Source: CAXGTL01 sp964645705 | GTDB taxonomy: Archaea > Nanobdellota > Nanobdellia > Woesearchaeales > CAXGTL01 | NCBI GenBank assembly: GCA_964645705.1 | Contig: CAZYAB010000001.1 | Coordinates: 62,001 to 126,000, forward strand | DNA: 64,000 nucleotides | Reading direction: 5' to 3' | Shown: piece after piece, positions 37,014 through 46,659 of the stretch | How the letters are laid out: each line of letters begins with the position of its first letter | Numbering within the stretch: the stretch's first letter is position 1 | The notes under the pieces: generated by a model | Databases searched by the model: none | Told to the model about the DNA's origin: nothing | Seen by the model: only the letters and a program-made list of their open reading frames with translations | Program-made: the position numbers and the translations under genes

Positions 37014-38339
37014 TTATATATTCTGGCCTTTGCAGATTTTCTTATATATTGCAATATATTTGTTAATTTGAATATTATTATGATTTTTTAGTAAATTAAA
37101 TCCCTTCTTTCCTAATTTTAATCTTAATTTATTATTTTTTTCTAATTTGAGAATCTCTTTTGCGAATGTAGAGGGTTTAAAGTCATTTACAAGAATACCA
37201 GTTGATAAATTCTTAACATATTCTTTAGTACCACCTGTATTGGTTGTAATTAGTGGTTTTTTTAAGATAAAACTTTCCCAAATAATCCTACTTATAGGTT
37301 CTTGCCATATAGATGGGGCAACTACAATGTCACACATAGCATAATAATTCTTTATTTTGTCATAATCTATTTTTCCTATTAATTTTACATTATTGTTTAG
37401 ATCATGTTTGTTAATTAATCTGATTAGTTCATTTTTAAGAGGGCCATCACCTGCAATTAGAAGTATGATATTTTTTTTATTTTTAATTATTTCAGGCATT
37501 GCACTTACCAAAATATGAAATCCTTTATAATCAACTAGTCTCCCTGAAGAAAAAATAATGAATTTTTCCTTACCATATTTTTTTTTGAGTTTTCTGACAT
37601 CTTCTTTGTTTATTTTCCAATCAGGCATCAAATTATAAACTGCTTGAACTTTTTTTCTATTTACTCCCACTTTTATTAAAATTTCTTTGATATAGTTACT
37701 TACACTTATTATTTTATTACATTCGCCTAAACAATTTAAAAGTCTTTTAGGTCTTGGTTTTAAAAAAGGCAAAAGTATGTATGCAGGAAATTCAATATTA
37801 AATATTTCTTTTGATGTTTTCTTTAAACAATTTAAATATTTTCTATTTGAACACTTTAAAAAAATATCTCCTTTTCTTTTACAGATTGCTAAATTACAGA
37901 TAAATCTATCATCTCTTATTGTAGCCATTACGGATAATTTTAATTTTTTTGCTGCTTTTATTGAAGCAGGGAGAATCAATAATTCTTGAACATGCACTAT
38001 GTCAGGTTTTATTTTCTTAAACAATCTTAATAACTTTAAGCTCAAATAAAAATCAAATATGTTTGTATTTAACAAAAAAGCACGCCAACTAGGATTTAAA
38101 AAATTAAAAAATTCAATCTTTCTAATTTCATAAGCAAATTTCTCTCTTTTATTTTTACTATTAAATTTATTGGATTTTAACTTATTTGATTTTAATTTAT
38201 TAGATATTACAACAACATTATTTTTCATCTTTGTTATTTCTTCAACAAATATTTTTGTAGAAATCTGGGCCCCGCCCACTGATTCTGTAAAATAGGGGGA
38301 AATCATTGCAATTTTCAATTTATTCTTTTGTTTTTTCAT
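37014..38339 (-). CDS. GT4 family glycosyltransferase
   Basis: This 441-residue protein has LKIAMISPYFTESVGGAQIS at the start and IIFSSGRLVDYKGFHILVSA in the donor half. PSIWQEPISRIIWESFILKKPL is its version of the EX7E motif. About 60 residues in the middle are Cys-rich (CNLAICKRKGDIFLKCSNRK, LNCLKK, LNCLGECNK), an unusual insertion that might bind a metal. Near residue 45 is the pentapeptide repeat SNKLK, encoded by 15-base repeats. A single glycosyltransferase upstream of a radical SAM gene. Confidence 0.86.
   Translation of the reverse strand: MKKQKNKLKIAMISPYFTESVGGAQISTKIFVEEITKMKNNVVVISNKLKSNKLKSNKFNSKNKREKFAYEIRKIEFFNFLNPSWRAFLLNTNIFDFYLSLKLLRLFKKIKPDIVHVQELLILPASIKAAKKLKLSVMATIRDDRFICNLAICKRKGDIFLKCSNRKYLNCLKKTSKEIFNIEFPAYILLPFLKPRPKRLLNCLGECNKIISVSNYIKEILIKVGVNRKKVQAVYNLMPDWKINKEDVRKLKKKYGKEKFIIFSSGRLVDYKGFHILVSAMPEIIKNKKNIILLIAGDGPLKNELIRLINKHDLNNNVKLIGKIDYDKIKNYYAMCDIVVAPSIWQEPISRIIWESFILKKPLITTNTGGTKEYVKNLSTGILVNDFKPSTFAKEILKLEKNNKLRLKLGKKGFNLLKNHNNIQINKYIAIYKKICKGQNI
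38157..38201. repeat. Three imperfect 15-base tandem units inside a GT4 gene
   Basis: Units of the type TGATTTTAATTTATT run in tandem and encode SNKLK-like pentapeptides in a loop of the N-terminal domain. The first copy is the most diverged. Confidence 0.6.
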
Positions 38340-38352
38340 GTTTTTATATTTT

Positions 38353-39867
38353 TTAAAATTTAATTTTTGAATATAAATTTACTGCTTTCATTTCTATTAA
38401 ATAATCATAAAAATTTAAGAAAAAACGCAATTTAGCAATTATTGTAAAAAGAACAACAAAAATTAATGGAACTTTATGAGTTTTTGCTTTGATTATATTA
38501 TTCCAATTTGCTAAAGCTAATTGGCTATAAAGATTCATTGAATCTACAAATAAATTATGCTTAACCCAAGGGTAATGTTTTGATGACGTAGACAAGTTTA
38601 ATTCATCATTTAGTTTATCCCATTCTTCTAATGTTTCGGGGGATTTCCAGCCTAATTTCACAGCTTCTTCATACATTTCGCCGCCCGGATAAGGTCTATA
38701 GGGTTGTACACCATAAACTTTAATTAATTTTCTATTAATATTTTTTAATTTTTTCATAAATTTCAAAGTTTTTATCATTTCTTTTTTTGTTTCATAAGGA
38801 GTTGCAATCATAAATGAGTAAGCTCCGCTTATGCCATATTTACTCAATTTTTTTGCAGCATATAATGCATCATTAAGTGTTATATCTTTTTTAATTTTCT
38901 TTAATATATTTTCATCACCACTTTCAACTCCGAATGAAAGTTCATGACAATTGGTTTTTTTCATTAAATCCAATATTTCATCATCAACAACACCTTTAGT
39001 AAAATAATCAACTCTGCAGTTAGTCTCCCAAGATATATTTAATTTATTATCTATTAACCCTTGAAGAACTTTTTTTACTCTATTTTTATCAACAAAAAAA
39101 CATTCATCTCTGAATTTTATTTTTTTTATACCAAACTCATTAACTATATATTTAATTTCATCAATTACTTGTTTAGGTGTTCTTGCTCTCCATTTGTTAC
39201 CTATACATACATTAACACAAAAAGTGCATCTATGAGGACATCCTCTACTGGTTGAAATAAGTATGGGGTGATATATATCATAATCCTCTTGATAAAGTTT
39301 AATTACTTTTTTGGATACAAGAGACCAATCAGTCGGCGGAAGTTCTTTTACAATGAGGGGAGGTTGTTCTTCATTTGAAATAATTTCCCGCCCCATTTTA
39401 AAAGTAAGTCCTTTGATTTTTCTTAAATTCTTTTTGTTTAACTTATTCTTTTTAATAGCTTTGATAAGTTGATATAATGGTGCCTCTCCTTCTTTACTTA
39501 TTATGAAGTCTATTAATTTGTGTTGAACAGTTTGTTTGGGAAACAATGTTGAATGAATACCTCCCCATACGATTTTTGCTTTAGGATTGTTCTCTTTTAT
39601 TATTTTACACAAATTTAAAGCATCATTTGTTTGACTAGTCATAACGCCAAAACCAAATATTTTTGATTTCTTTGAATAATCTTTTATAACTCTTTTATGG
39701 TCATCTTCAGTCAAACAATCTATCATTTTCACTTTTAATCCTTTTTTAATCAAATAAGAACCCAGTGCAATCAAATTAGCAGGAATATTCTGTTTAAATG
39801 TAATAACAGATATGCTAAATTTGGGATTTATTAGGATAACATCATAAATTTCTTTCATTTTTATCAT
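38353..39867 (-). CDS. B12-binding-type radical SAM protein
   Basis: This 504-residue protein has an N-terminal Rossmann domain (DVILINPKFSISV, then GFGVMTSQT and IVWGGIHSTLFP). The radical SAM motif is CPHRCTFC (C210, C214, C217), with LSFGVESGDENILKKI later. The WGG-HST loop matches the broken gene at 9911-11421, so the two are related. The substrate is unknown. It is the first gene of the minus-strand run 33077-39867. MIKM gives two possible ATG starts (39867, 39858). Confidence 0.84.
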   Translation of the reverse strand: MIKMKEIYDVILINPKFSISVITFKQNIPANLIALGSYLIKKGLKVKMIDCLTEDDHKRVIKDYSKKSKIFGFGVMTSQTNDALNLCKIIKENNPKAKIVWGGIHSTLFPKQTVQHKLIDFIISKEGEAPLYQLIKAIKKNKLNKKNLRKIKGLTFKMGREIISNEEQPPLIVKELPPTDWSLVSKKVIKLYQEDYDIYHPILISTSRGCPHRCTFCVNVCIGNKWRARTPKQVIDEIKYIVNEFGIKKIKFRDECFFVDKNRVKKVLQGLIDNKLNISWETNCRVDYFTKGVVDDEILDLMKKTNCHELSFGVESGDENILKKIKKDITLNDALYAAKKLSKYGISGAYSFMIATPYETKKEMIKTLKFMKKLKNINRKLIKVYGVQPYRPYPGGEMYEEAVKLGWKSPETLEEWDKLNDELNLSTSSKHYPWVKHNLFVDSMNLYSQLALANWNNIIKAKTHKVPLIFVVLFTIIAKLRFFLNFYDYLIEMKAVNLYSKIKF

Positions 39868-39930
39868 AATCTTGGTTTTTCAATTTGTTTATTAAACTTA
39901 TTATTTTTATGATTGTTCTATAACAATTAA

Positions 39931-39940
39931 CTTTATAAAT
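39931..39940 (+). promoter_or_regulatory. TATA box for the 39993 gene set
   Basis: CTTTATAAAT is a near-perfect archaeal TATA box. Transcription would begin near 39958-39962, so the ATG at 39945 would be cut off or lie before the message. This is why 39993 is chosen as the coding start of the glycosyltransferase. Confidence 0.6.
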
Positions 39941-39992
39941 TTTTATGTATTCTTGTATTCATTTACTAAAAGAGTTGTGGGTTGACATTAAA

Positions 39993-41153
39993 ATGAATAT
40001 ACTAGAGTTGAGTGCATATTTTTATCCTCATAAAGGAGGAATTGAATCAATTATTTATTATTTGGCTAGTGAATGGACTAAAAATAGAGAAAGTGTAACA
40101 ATTATAACTTCTGATCAGGGTTCAAAAAGAGAATTTGATGTTGTTAATAAAATCAAAATACATTATTTAAAATCATTCATCTTTATGCAGGATGCAATTT
40201 TCCTATCTGTCTTTAGAAAGATAAGACAATTAAATGAATTAAATAAGTTTGATATAGCACATATACACCATCCACACCCATTCATATTATTTTTTGGTTC
40301 TTTGATTTGCAAGAAGAATAAAATACCTTATGTTATACATATGCATGGCAGAGAATTAGTATTCGATGGCTGGAAAAATATTGTAGCAAAATTATATAAT
40401 TTGTTTATGTTGAATTATTCTCTTAAAAATTCTGAAGCAATAATGGTTCACACAAGAAAGGTTATCAACAAATCCAAATATTTGATTAAATACAAAAATA
40501 AAATAAAATATAACCCCCATGGAATTAATCTTAAAGAATTTGATTTTAATAAATTGGAATCCAAATCAAAATTAAAAAAAAAACTTAATTTAATAAATAA
40601 AAAGATTATTTTATTTGTTGGTGTTCTTAGAGACTATAAAAGGTTAGATATTTTGATTAAAGCAATGCCAAAAATAATAAAAAAAGTTCCAAATTCTTTA
40701 TTGATTATTGCAGGAAAAGGTCCTGAGGAAAAGAGATTGAAACGTTTAACAACTAAACTAAAGCTCAATGATTTTGTTAGATTTTTAGGATTTTTGCCAG
40801 ATAACTTAAAATGCAAATATTATAAAGCTGCAGATTTATTTATCTTACCATCACCAACAATAATGGAGAGTTTTGGGACAGTAGCATTTGAAGCATTTGC
40901 AATGAAATGCCCAGTTATAGTGACTAGGGGTGCTGGTATTGCTGAAGTATTTGAGAAGGAAAAAATAGGATTAATTTCAGAACCTTTTTCTTCACAAGAC
41001 ATAGCTGATAAAGCAATTAAATTATTAAATAATAAAAAATATTGTACTAAAATCACAAATAGAGCATATGAGATAATTAAAAAAAAATACCAATGGGGAT
41101 ATATTGCAGATAAATATTTAGACACATTTAATACCATTATTAAAAATAAATAA
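39993..41153 (+). CDS. GT4 family glycosyltransferase
   Basis: In this 386-residue protein, MNILELSAYFYPHKGGIES is a textbook GT4 start. ILFVGVLRDYKRLDILIKA opens the donor half, and ESFGTVAFEAFAMKCPVIV is the EX7E motif. An earlier ATG at 39945 is in frame, but it lies too close to the TATA box and adds 16 residues with no family match. It is followed after nine bases by the broken FemAB gene and then an aminotransferase, a small operon. Confidence 0.87.
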   Translation: MNILELSAYFYPHKGGIESIIYYLASEWTKNRESVTIITSDQGSKREFDVVNKIKIHYLKSFIFMQDAIFLSVFRKIRQLNELNKFDIAHIHHPHPFILFFGSLICKKNKIPYVIHMHGRELVFDGWKNIVAKLYNLFMLNYSLKNSEAIMVHTRKVINKSKYLIKYKNKIKYNPHGINLKEFDFNKLESKSKLKKKLNLINKKIILFVGVLRDYKRLDILIKAMPKIIKKVPNSLLIIAGKGPEEKRLKRLTTKLKLNDFVRFLGFLPDNLKCKYYKAADLFILPSPTIMESFGTVAFEAFAMKCPVIVTRGAGIAEVFEKEKIGLISEPFSSQDIADKAIKLLNNKKYCTKITNRAYEIIKKKYQWGYIADKYLDTFNTIIKNK

Positions 41154-41162
41154 AAAAGGAAA

Positions 41163-42246
41163 ATGATTAAAAAAGAACAATTAGAGAATAATGTAAAAGA
41201 GAATAATGTAAAAGAGAATAATGTAAGAGAATATAAAAATAATAATCTAGAAAATGATAAATATTTGGTATACATAATTTCTAAAGATAATTTGAATGAA
41301 TGGGAACATTTTAATTCAAAATATGGAAATGTTTTTCAAAGTGCGGGATTTTTTAATGTTTTGAATCAAACAGGAACTAAAACAAAGATATTGGTTGTTA
41401 AACAGAATTCTGAAATTGTGGGAGGAGTTTTATTCTTTTTTCCATTATCTGGTTTTAAAAGATTTTTTTCTGAGATGAGGGTTGTCTCTGGTCCAATTAT
41501 AAATGATGATAAAGTACTTTCATTGATTTTGAGATCTCTCTCACAGATAGCAATTGAAAATAAGGTTACATCAATTCAGTTGAAAATGCCTTTTATTAAT
41601 AAGGAGAAAATTTTGATCAATGAAGATTTTACTCCACTTTATACTGGTCCTGCTTATTCATTTAATGTAGATTTGAGCACAAATAAAGAAGAATTAAAAA
41701 ACAACCTTAATAAAAGAACAAGAAATGCAATTAATAAAGCAGAAAGAGAAGGAGTAACTATTGAAGAAGGACATAATATTGATATTATTTATAATCTTTA
41801 TATGAATCGTGTGAGAAAGAAATCAGATCAAATACCCATTCCTAAAAGTTATTTTGAAGCAATTAAAGAACACACAAATTCCAAATTTTTAGTTGCTAAG
41901 TATAATAATAAAACTATTGCAGAGTCTATTTTCTTAGAATATAATAATATTATTTATTTTTTTAATAATGGTTCTTTACCAGAATATTGGAAATTAAATC
42001 CTAATGTTTTATTAATTTGGAAAATTATTGAACAAAATTCAGGATCAGATAAATCTTTATGGTGTCCCTGATGGAAAAGATAAAAATCACCGTTCATATG
42101 GCATTTTTAAATTTAAATCAGGATTTGGAGGAACATTGGTACAAGAATTTTCATATGCAGCAAAGATTATTTCACCAACAAAAAAATACTTGTTTGATAA
42201 AATTGTCAACTTCCTCCTACCTTTATATAAAAAAATAATAAAATAA
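41163..42246 (+). pseudogene. FemAB/GNAT-like acyltransferase gene broken by a frameshift
   Basis: The first frame (41163-42071) encodes a FemAB-like protein through IIEQNSGSDK, then diverges and stops. The other frame (from about 42028 to 42246) carries the expected LYGVPDGKDKNHRSYGIFKFKSGFGG end of the family. One inserted or two deleted bases near 42050 would join them. FemAB proteins transfer an aminoacyl or acyl group, in bacteria onto peptidoglycan. KRTRNAINKAEREG is the conserved middle motif. A 15-base repeat in three copies sits near the start. The break could be real or an assembly error. Confidence 0.72.
41184..41228. repeat. Three tandem 15-base units in the FemAB-like gene
   Basis: GAGAATAATGTAAAA repeats three times, the last with a change near its end, and encodes ENNVK, ENNVK and ENNVR. 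It lies in the unconserved N-terminal tail, in frame. Confidence 0.85.
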
Positions 42247-42263
42247 AAAAGAAAAATACTAAA

Positions 42264-43376
42264 ATGTTAATATCACAACAAAAATTAAATACGCCAAGAA
42301 TAAGAAATTTTATTTTTCATAGCATCTGCTCTAGAAATAGTAAAAAAATAAAAAAAATATTACAGAATTTCATCCCACTTAAAAATAAACATATTTATTG
42401 GGCAGGTTCAGGAAGGTGTGCTTTAAGATATATTTTAGAAAATATAAAACACAAACGCAATTTTAAAGACGATACATTAAAAATAGGTTTGCCAAGTTTT
42501 ACATGTCATGTTGTGTTAGATTCAATTCTTAGAGCAAGATGTAGGCCTGTTTTTATTGATTCGAATGAAATTGTATCAATAGGCAATCTGAAAAAGAAAA
42601 CCTCTAAAATTAATGCTTTAATCTTGCCATATAACTTTGGTTTTATGCCTGAAATTGATAAAATTCAAAAAATTTGCAAAAAAAATAAAATTATTTTAAT
42701 TGAAGATTGTGCACAAGCACTTGGTTCACTGTATAAAAGTAAATTAGCAGGCGATTTTGGAGATTATAGTTTTTATAGTTTTGGAATAAGCAAAAACATA
42801 GGTTTTTTAGGTGGTTTAATACTGAGCAAAGAGAGATTAGATGTGTTACCAAAAGCAAATTACTCTATAAATCATGTTTTAAATACTATTATAAAGTCTT
42901 TATTATCAAATATATTTTTTAATAAACATATTTATTCATATACTAATTTTTTTCTAAGATTAGAATTAAATAAAAAACAAGAACCCTTGGATTATAATTT
43001 GCCTAAATTTTGTCAAAACACAGTTACAAATATGTTCAAAAATTATGATAAAGCATTAAAATTAAGAAAAGGTAATGCAGCTTTATGCATGAAAGAATTA
43101 AAAGGAGTGGTAAGCTTTGTAGAGCCTATAAAAAATTCAGATCCTTCATGGCTTTATTTTGTTTTATTATCTAAAAATAAAGAAAAAAGAAATGAATTAA
43201 TTAAACAATTAAGAAAAGAAGGAATTGAACTAATGCCTTTACTAACTTATATGGATTTAAGTAAAAAAGGAAAACTTGCAAAGCAGATTGAACAGAGATA
43301 TTGTTGTTTTGCTTTGTATAGATCAAGACATGATATTGATTGTATTATAAAGAAGATAAAAAAAGTGTCATCTTAA
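42264..43376 (+). CDS. DegT/DnrJ/EryC1-type aminotransferase-like protein
   Basis: This 370-residue protein has the fold-type I PLP pattern: AGSGRCALRYIL (phosphate loop), LIEDCAQALGS (D148) and FYSFGISKNIGFLGG (K177). Sequence around the sites is less like standard sugar aminotransferases than the gene at 29634, and it may act on a different keto sugar. It is the last gene of the plus-strand trio after the FemAB fragment. The start is 18 bases after that frame ends, without a clear ribosome binding site. Confidence 0.83.
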   Translation: MLISQQKLNTPRIRNFIFHSICSRNSKKIKKILQNFIPLKNKHIYWAGSGRCALRYILENIKHKRNFKDDTLKIGLPSFTCHVVLDSILRARCRPVFIDSNEIVSIGNLKKKTSKINALILPYNFGFMPEIDKIQKICKKNKIILIEDCAQALGSLYKSKLAGDFGDYSFYSFGISKNIGFLGGLILSKERLDVLPKANYSINHVLNTIIKSLLSNIFFNKHIYSYTNFFLRLELNKKQEPLDYNLPKFCQNTVTNMFKNYDKALKLRKGNAALCMKELKGVVSFVEPIKNSDPSWLYFVLLSKNKEKRNELIKQLRKEGIELMPLLTYMDLSKKGKLAKQIEQRYCCFALYRSRHDIDCIIKKIKKVSS

Positions 43377-43412
43377 ACTATTTTTTGATTATTATTTTTT
43401 GACAAATTTTTT

Positions 43413-44543
43413 TTAATTAAAACAATCCTTATGAAATTTAGTATTAATAAAATCTTTATCTTTAATTCTATTATTTATTAATTCTGCTACTAAATAATGT
43501 CCTTGTCTATTTAAATGACCATCAATTTCATAATAATAACGATTTTTATATTCTGTTTTCTTTAGAAATTCTAATAGGTCAAGGTAATTTATACTATTTT
43601 TATAGAAATAATCTTTGAGTATTATCTGAGGTTTTGTTAGGTTTTCAAATGATGAATTACTTAAATTGTATATATTTATAAATTCTATACGTTTTTTCAA
43701 ACTTACTTGTTCTCTTGTGGGTATTATAACCACTAAAAATTCAGCATTATTTAAATAGCTTATTTTTTTCATTTCTAATATTTCTAATAACACTTGTTCA
43801 ATAGTACCTAAGTGTTTTTCGGAAATGTTATTTTCAAAAACCCATAAATTAATGTCTTCAAATTTGTTTATTTTTTTATTTTGTAATAAATTATTAATCT
43901 TTGTGAAGTAAAATACACATGAATAACAATTCCCCCCTAAAAAATCAGCAATTTTTTGTTTTGTATCAAATTCAAAAAAAGGATTTTTTATTAAATTATT
44001 GTTTTTGACTCTAAATATTTCAAATTCTTCATCCTCGCCAAAATCATTACCTACAAAGACATTAAGAATAATTAGATCTGGTTTATATTTTATACCTTCT
44101 TCTTTTAAAAATATTAATTGTTGGCCAGTTCCTGTGTGAGCAATACCCATATTTAATACTTCTATCGAATTGTTACTTAATTTTTCTTCCAAAATATTTT
44201 CAAAAGTTTCGTTTTTTTCAACACCAATTCCAAATGTCATAGAATCACCAATCATAGCAATCCTACATATTGATTTATCTTTTATGTATGGTTGGTTTTC
44301 TTTTTCTCTTAAACCTTTGTCATTTATATCAACCAAATTAATAAATTCATTTGATCGTTCAACATATCCTTTGAATCCTGGTCTATTCTTATAATAACTA
44401 GATTCTGAAATTGTTTTATAATTCATTGATTGTTTACTAAATCTCAAACCTACTTCCAACATTAAATTAAATAACATAATGGTAATTACTAGGATTATTA
44501 AGTTCAATAGAAGCATTTTAATATTTTTTTTAATTTTTCTCAT
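43413..44543 (-). CDS. Membrane-anchored SGNH hydrolase-like protein
   Basis: This 376-residue protein has a basic N-terminus and a hydrophobic helix (about 9-28) that should anchor it with the rest outside. IAMIGDSMTFG carries the SGNH nucleophile S101, and LNVFVGNDF supplies the Asn block. EIDGHLNRQGHYLVAEL has the catalytic Asp and His. This layout is found in sugar O-acetyl esterases and acetyltransferases (AlgX/AlgJ-like) of polysaccharide systems. Whether it adds or removes acyl groups cannot be told. Confidence 0.83.
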   Translation of the reverse strand: MRKIKKNIKMLLLNLIILVITIMLFNLMLEVGLRFSKQSMNYKTISESSYYKNRPGFKGYVERSNEFINLVDINDKGLREKENQPYIKDKSICRIAMIGDSMTFGIGVEKNETFENILEEKLSNNSIEVLNMGIAHTGTGQQLIFLKEEGIKYKPDLIILNVFVGNDFGEDEEFEIFRVKNNNLIKNPFFEFDTKQKIADFLGGNCYSCVFYFTKINNLLQNKKINKFEDINLWVFENNISEKHLGTIEQVLLEILEMKKISYLNNAEFLVVIIPTREQVSLKKRIEFINIYNLSNSSFENLTKPQIILKDYFYKNSINYLDLLEFLKKTEYKNRYYYEIDGHLNRQGHYLVAELINNRIKDKDFINTKFHKDCFN

Positions 44544-44668
44544 TTTAAATAATTTATTTGCATTTTTCTCATAGTCTAGTACATTGTTATATAAATGTTT
44601 ACTTTGCTTAAGTTAAAATTATGGCAAAATATATTAATTAGATAATATTTCTAGATAAATGTTTAAGA

Positions 44669-45715
44669 ATGAGAATTATAAGCCTTAATACAGATAATAA
44701 TGAACATTTAGATATGTGGAAGGATTTTTTAGAAAAAACTCCACATCTTATTATTCATACACCTGAATATAATACATTTATTAAGAAGACATTTCATAGA
44801 ACAAAAACTGAATATTTGGCAGTTTGTGAGAATAATAAAATCAATCTTATATTACCATTACAGTTAATTTCGCATCCAATTCTCGGGAAGAAGATAATTT
44901 CTTCTGCTTTTTTAGAATATGGCTCTTTTGCAGGAGAAGATGATGAAGATTTTATAAGAATAATTTTAAATTACATAAATGAAAATTATTCACAAAATTA
45001 TAATTATTTAGAAATAAGGCAAGGTTTACTTAACTTCAATAAATATTTAGAAGACAATCTTATTAAAAGAGAAGAATATAAACGTTTTGAGCTTAAACTT
45101 ATAGATCTAGACACTAATTGGGGGCTAATACAAAAAGAAAAAAGAAAAGCAATTAGGAAATCAGATAAAGAAGGAGTTATAGTAAAAGAAATAAACAATC
45201 AGCAAATAAATGAAATTTATGATTTATATAGTAAGAATATGAAATCTTTTGGTAGTCCATGTTTTCCAAAGAACTTTTTTATAAACCTTTTTGATTTAAA
45301 TTTAGGAAAATGTTTTGGAGCTTATTATAATGACAAACTTATTTCTTTATTGCTCGGTTTTTGTTACAAACAAACAATTCATTTAATAATTGCTGTTTCG
45401 GATAAGAAGTATCTTTGGTCAAGATGTAATGATGCCGTGCATTGGCATTTTATTAAGTATGGAATAAAACATAATTATAAAACCCTTGATTTTGGAAGAG
45501 TTAGACCTGAATCTGGTCAATTTGATTATAAAAAAAAATGGGGTTGTGAATTAAGGAACTTAGATCATTTTTATGATTTGTATAAAATAAAAGGTTTACC
45601 TTCCGAGGATCCGACTAGTAGAAAATTTAAAATTCTGACTAAAGTTTGGAGTAATCTCCCTTTAATTATTACTAAAAAAATAGGACCTTGGGCCAGAGAA
45701 GGAACAGGCAAGTGA
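44669..45715 (+). CDS. FemAB/GNAT-like acyltransferase
   Basis: This 348-residue protein resembles the FemAB-related group found in exopolysaccharide clusters. KRKAIRKSDKEGVIV is the middle motif, and FGRVRPESGQFDYKKKWGCELRNL is the C-terminal motif. It carries two GNAT-type halves. The natural acceptor is unknown. An archaeon should lack peptidoglycan, so an amino sugar in the glycan is a better guess. It is an intact relative of the broken gene at 41163. Confidence 0.82.
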   Translation: MRIISLNTDNNEHLDMWKDFLEKTPHLIIHTPEYNTFIKKTFHRTKTEYLAVCENNKINLILPLQLISHPILGKKIISSAFLEYGSFAGEDDEDFIRIILNYINENYSQNYNYLEIRQGLLNFNKYLEDNLIKREEYKRFELKLIDLDTNWGLIQKEKRKAIRKSDKEGVIVKEINNQQINEIYDLYSKNMKSFGSPCFPKNFFINLFDLNLGKCFGAYYNDKLISLLLGFCYKQTIHLIIAVSDKKYLWSRCNDAVHWHFIKYGIKHNYKTLDFGRVRPESGQFDYKKKWGCELRNLDHFYDLYKIKGLPSEDPTSRKFKILTKVWSNLPLIITKKIGPWAREGTGK

Positions 45716-45724
45716 ATAAAATTA

Positions 45725-46627
45725 TTATTCTTCAAAGTCCTCTTTATATTTGAGAACATCCATTAAGTATTTACCATAATCGCTCTTTAAAAGTTGTTCA
45801 GCTAATTTTCTTAATTGTTCATCATTAATATATTTCATTTTATATGCAATTTCTTCAATACAGGAAATTTTTAATTCTGTCCTCTTTTCAACAGTTTCTA
45901 TAAAATAAGATGCATGCATAATATTTTCATGAGTTCCAGTATCTAACCAAGCAAAGCCCCTACCTAATTTTTCAACATGTAATTTTCCCATTCTTAGATA
46001 AGCATTGTTAATACCTGTTATTTCTAATTCTCCTCTTGCAGATGGTTTTAAATTTTTTGCTATTTCAACTACCTGATTATCATAAAAATATAATCCTGTT
46101 ACTGCCCAATTAGATTTAGGGATCTCAGGTTTTTCTTCTATATCTATTGCTTTTCCTGCTCTATCAAAGGACACGACACCATAGCTTCTAGGATCTCTTA
46201 CCCAATATGCAAAAATACTTGCACCTTCTCTTCTTAATCTTGCTTGTTTTAAGTATATTCTAAAGTCATGGCCATAAAATATATTGTCGCCGAGTATTAA
46301 ACAGACATTGTCTTTTCCTATAAAATCCTCACCCAAAATAAAGGCTTGTGCCAATCCTTTTGGTTCAGGTTGTTCAATATATTTAATAGAAATGCCTAAC
46401 TGTGATCCATCTCCTAAAAGGTTTTTGTAAAGTGGTAAATCTTGTGGAGTTGAAATAATCAGGATCTCTCTTATTCCACCAATCATTAATACTGAAAGTG
46501 GATAATAAATCATAGGTTTATCATGTATTGGAAGAAGTTGTTTACTAATTACTTTAGTAATTGGATAAAGACGTGTACCTAAACCTCCTGCAAGTATTAT
46601 TCCTTTTGTTTTTTTTTCATCTACCAT
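45725..46627 (-). CDS. rfbA: Glucose-1-phosphate thymidylyltransferase
   Basis: The 300-residue enzyme joins dTTP and glucose-1-phosphate to make dTDP-glucose. GIILAGGLGTRLYPITKVISKQLLPIHDKPMI is the nucleotide-binding loop. Other family motifs include LILGDNIFYG, VVSFDRAGKAIDIEEKP, WLDTGTHEN and ISCIEEIAYKM. Length and motifs match RfbA/RmlA. AGGTGA lies ahead of the start. It is the last gene of the dTDP-sugar operon, after an SDR gene. Confidence 0.93.
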   Translation of the reverse strand: MVDEKKTKGIILAGGLGTRLYPITKVISKQLLPIHDKPMIYYPLSVLMIGGIREILIISTPQDLPLYKNLLGDGSQLGISIKYIEQPEPKGLAQAFILGEDFIGKDNVCLILGDNIFYGHDFRIYLKQARLRREGASIFAYWVRDPRSYGVVSFDRAGKAIDIEEKPEIPKSNWAVTGLYFYDNQVVEIAKNLKPSARGELEITGINNAYLRMGKLHVEKLGRGFAWLDTGTHENIMHASYFIETVEKRTELKISCIEEIAYKMKYINDEQLRKLAEQLLKSDYGKYLMDVLKYKEDFEE

Positions 46628-46659
46628 TTGATCTCACCTTTTTTGGAATTGTTTTTTGC

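Noticed and set aside
39945..39992. An N-terminal extension of the GT4 protein from the ATG at 39945
   Set aside because: It lies before the transcription start implied by the TATA box at 39931, and the extra residues do not resemble the family N-terminus.
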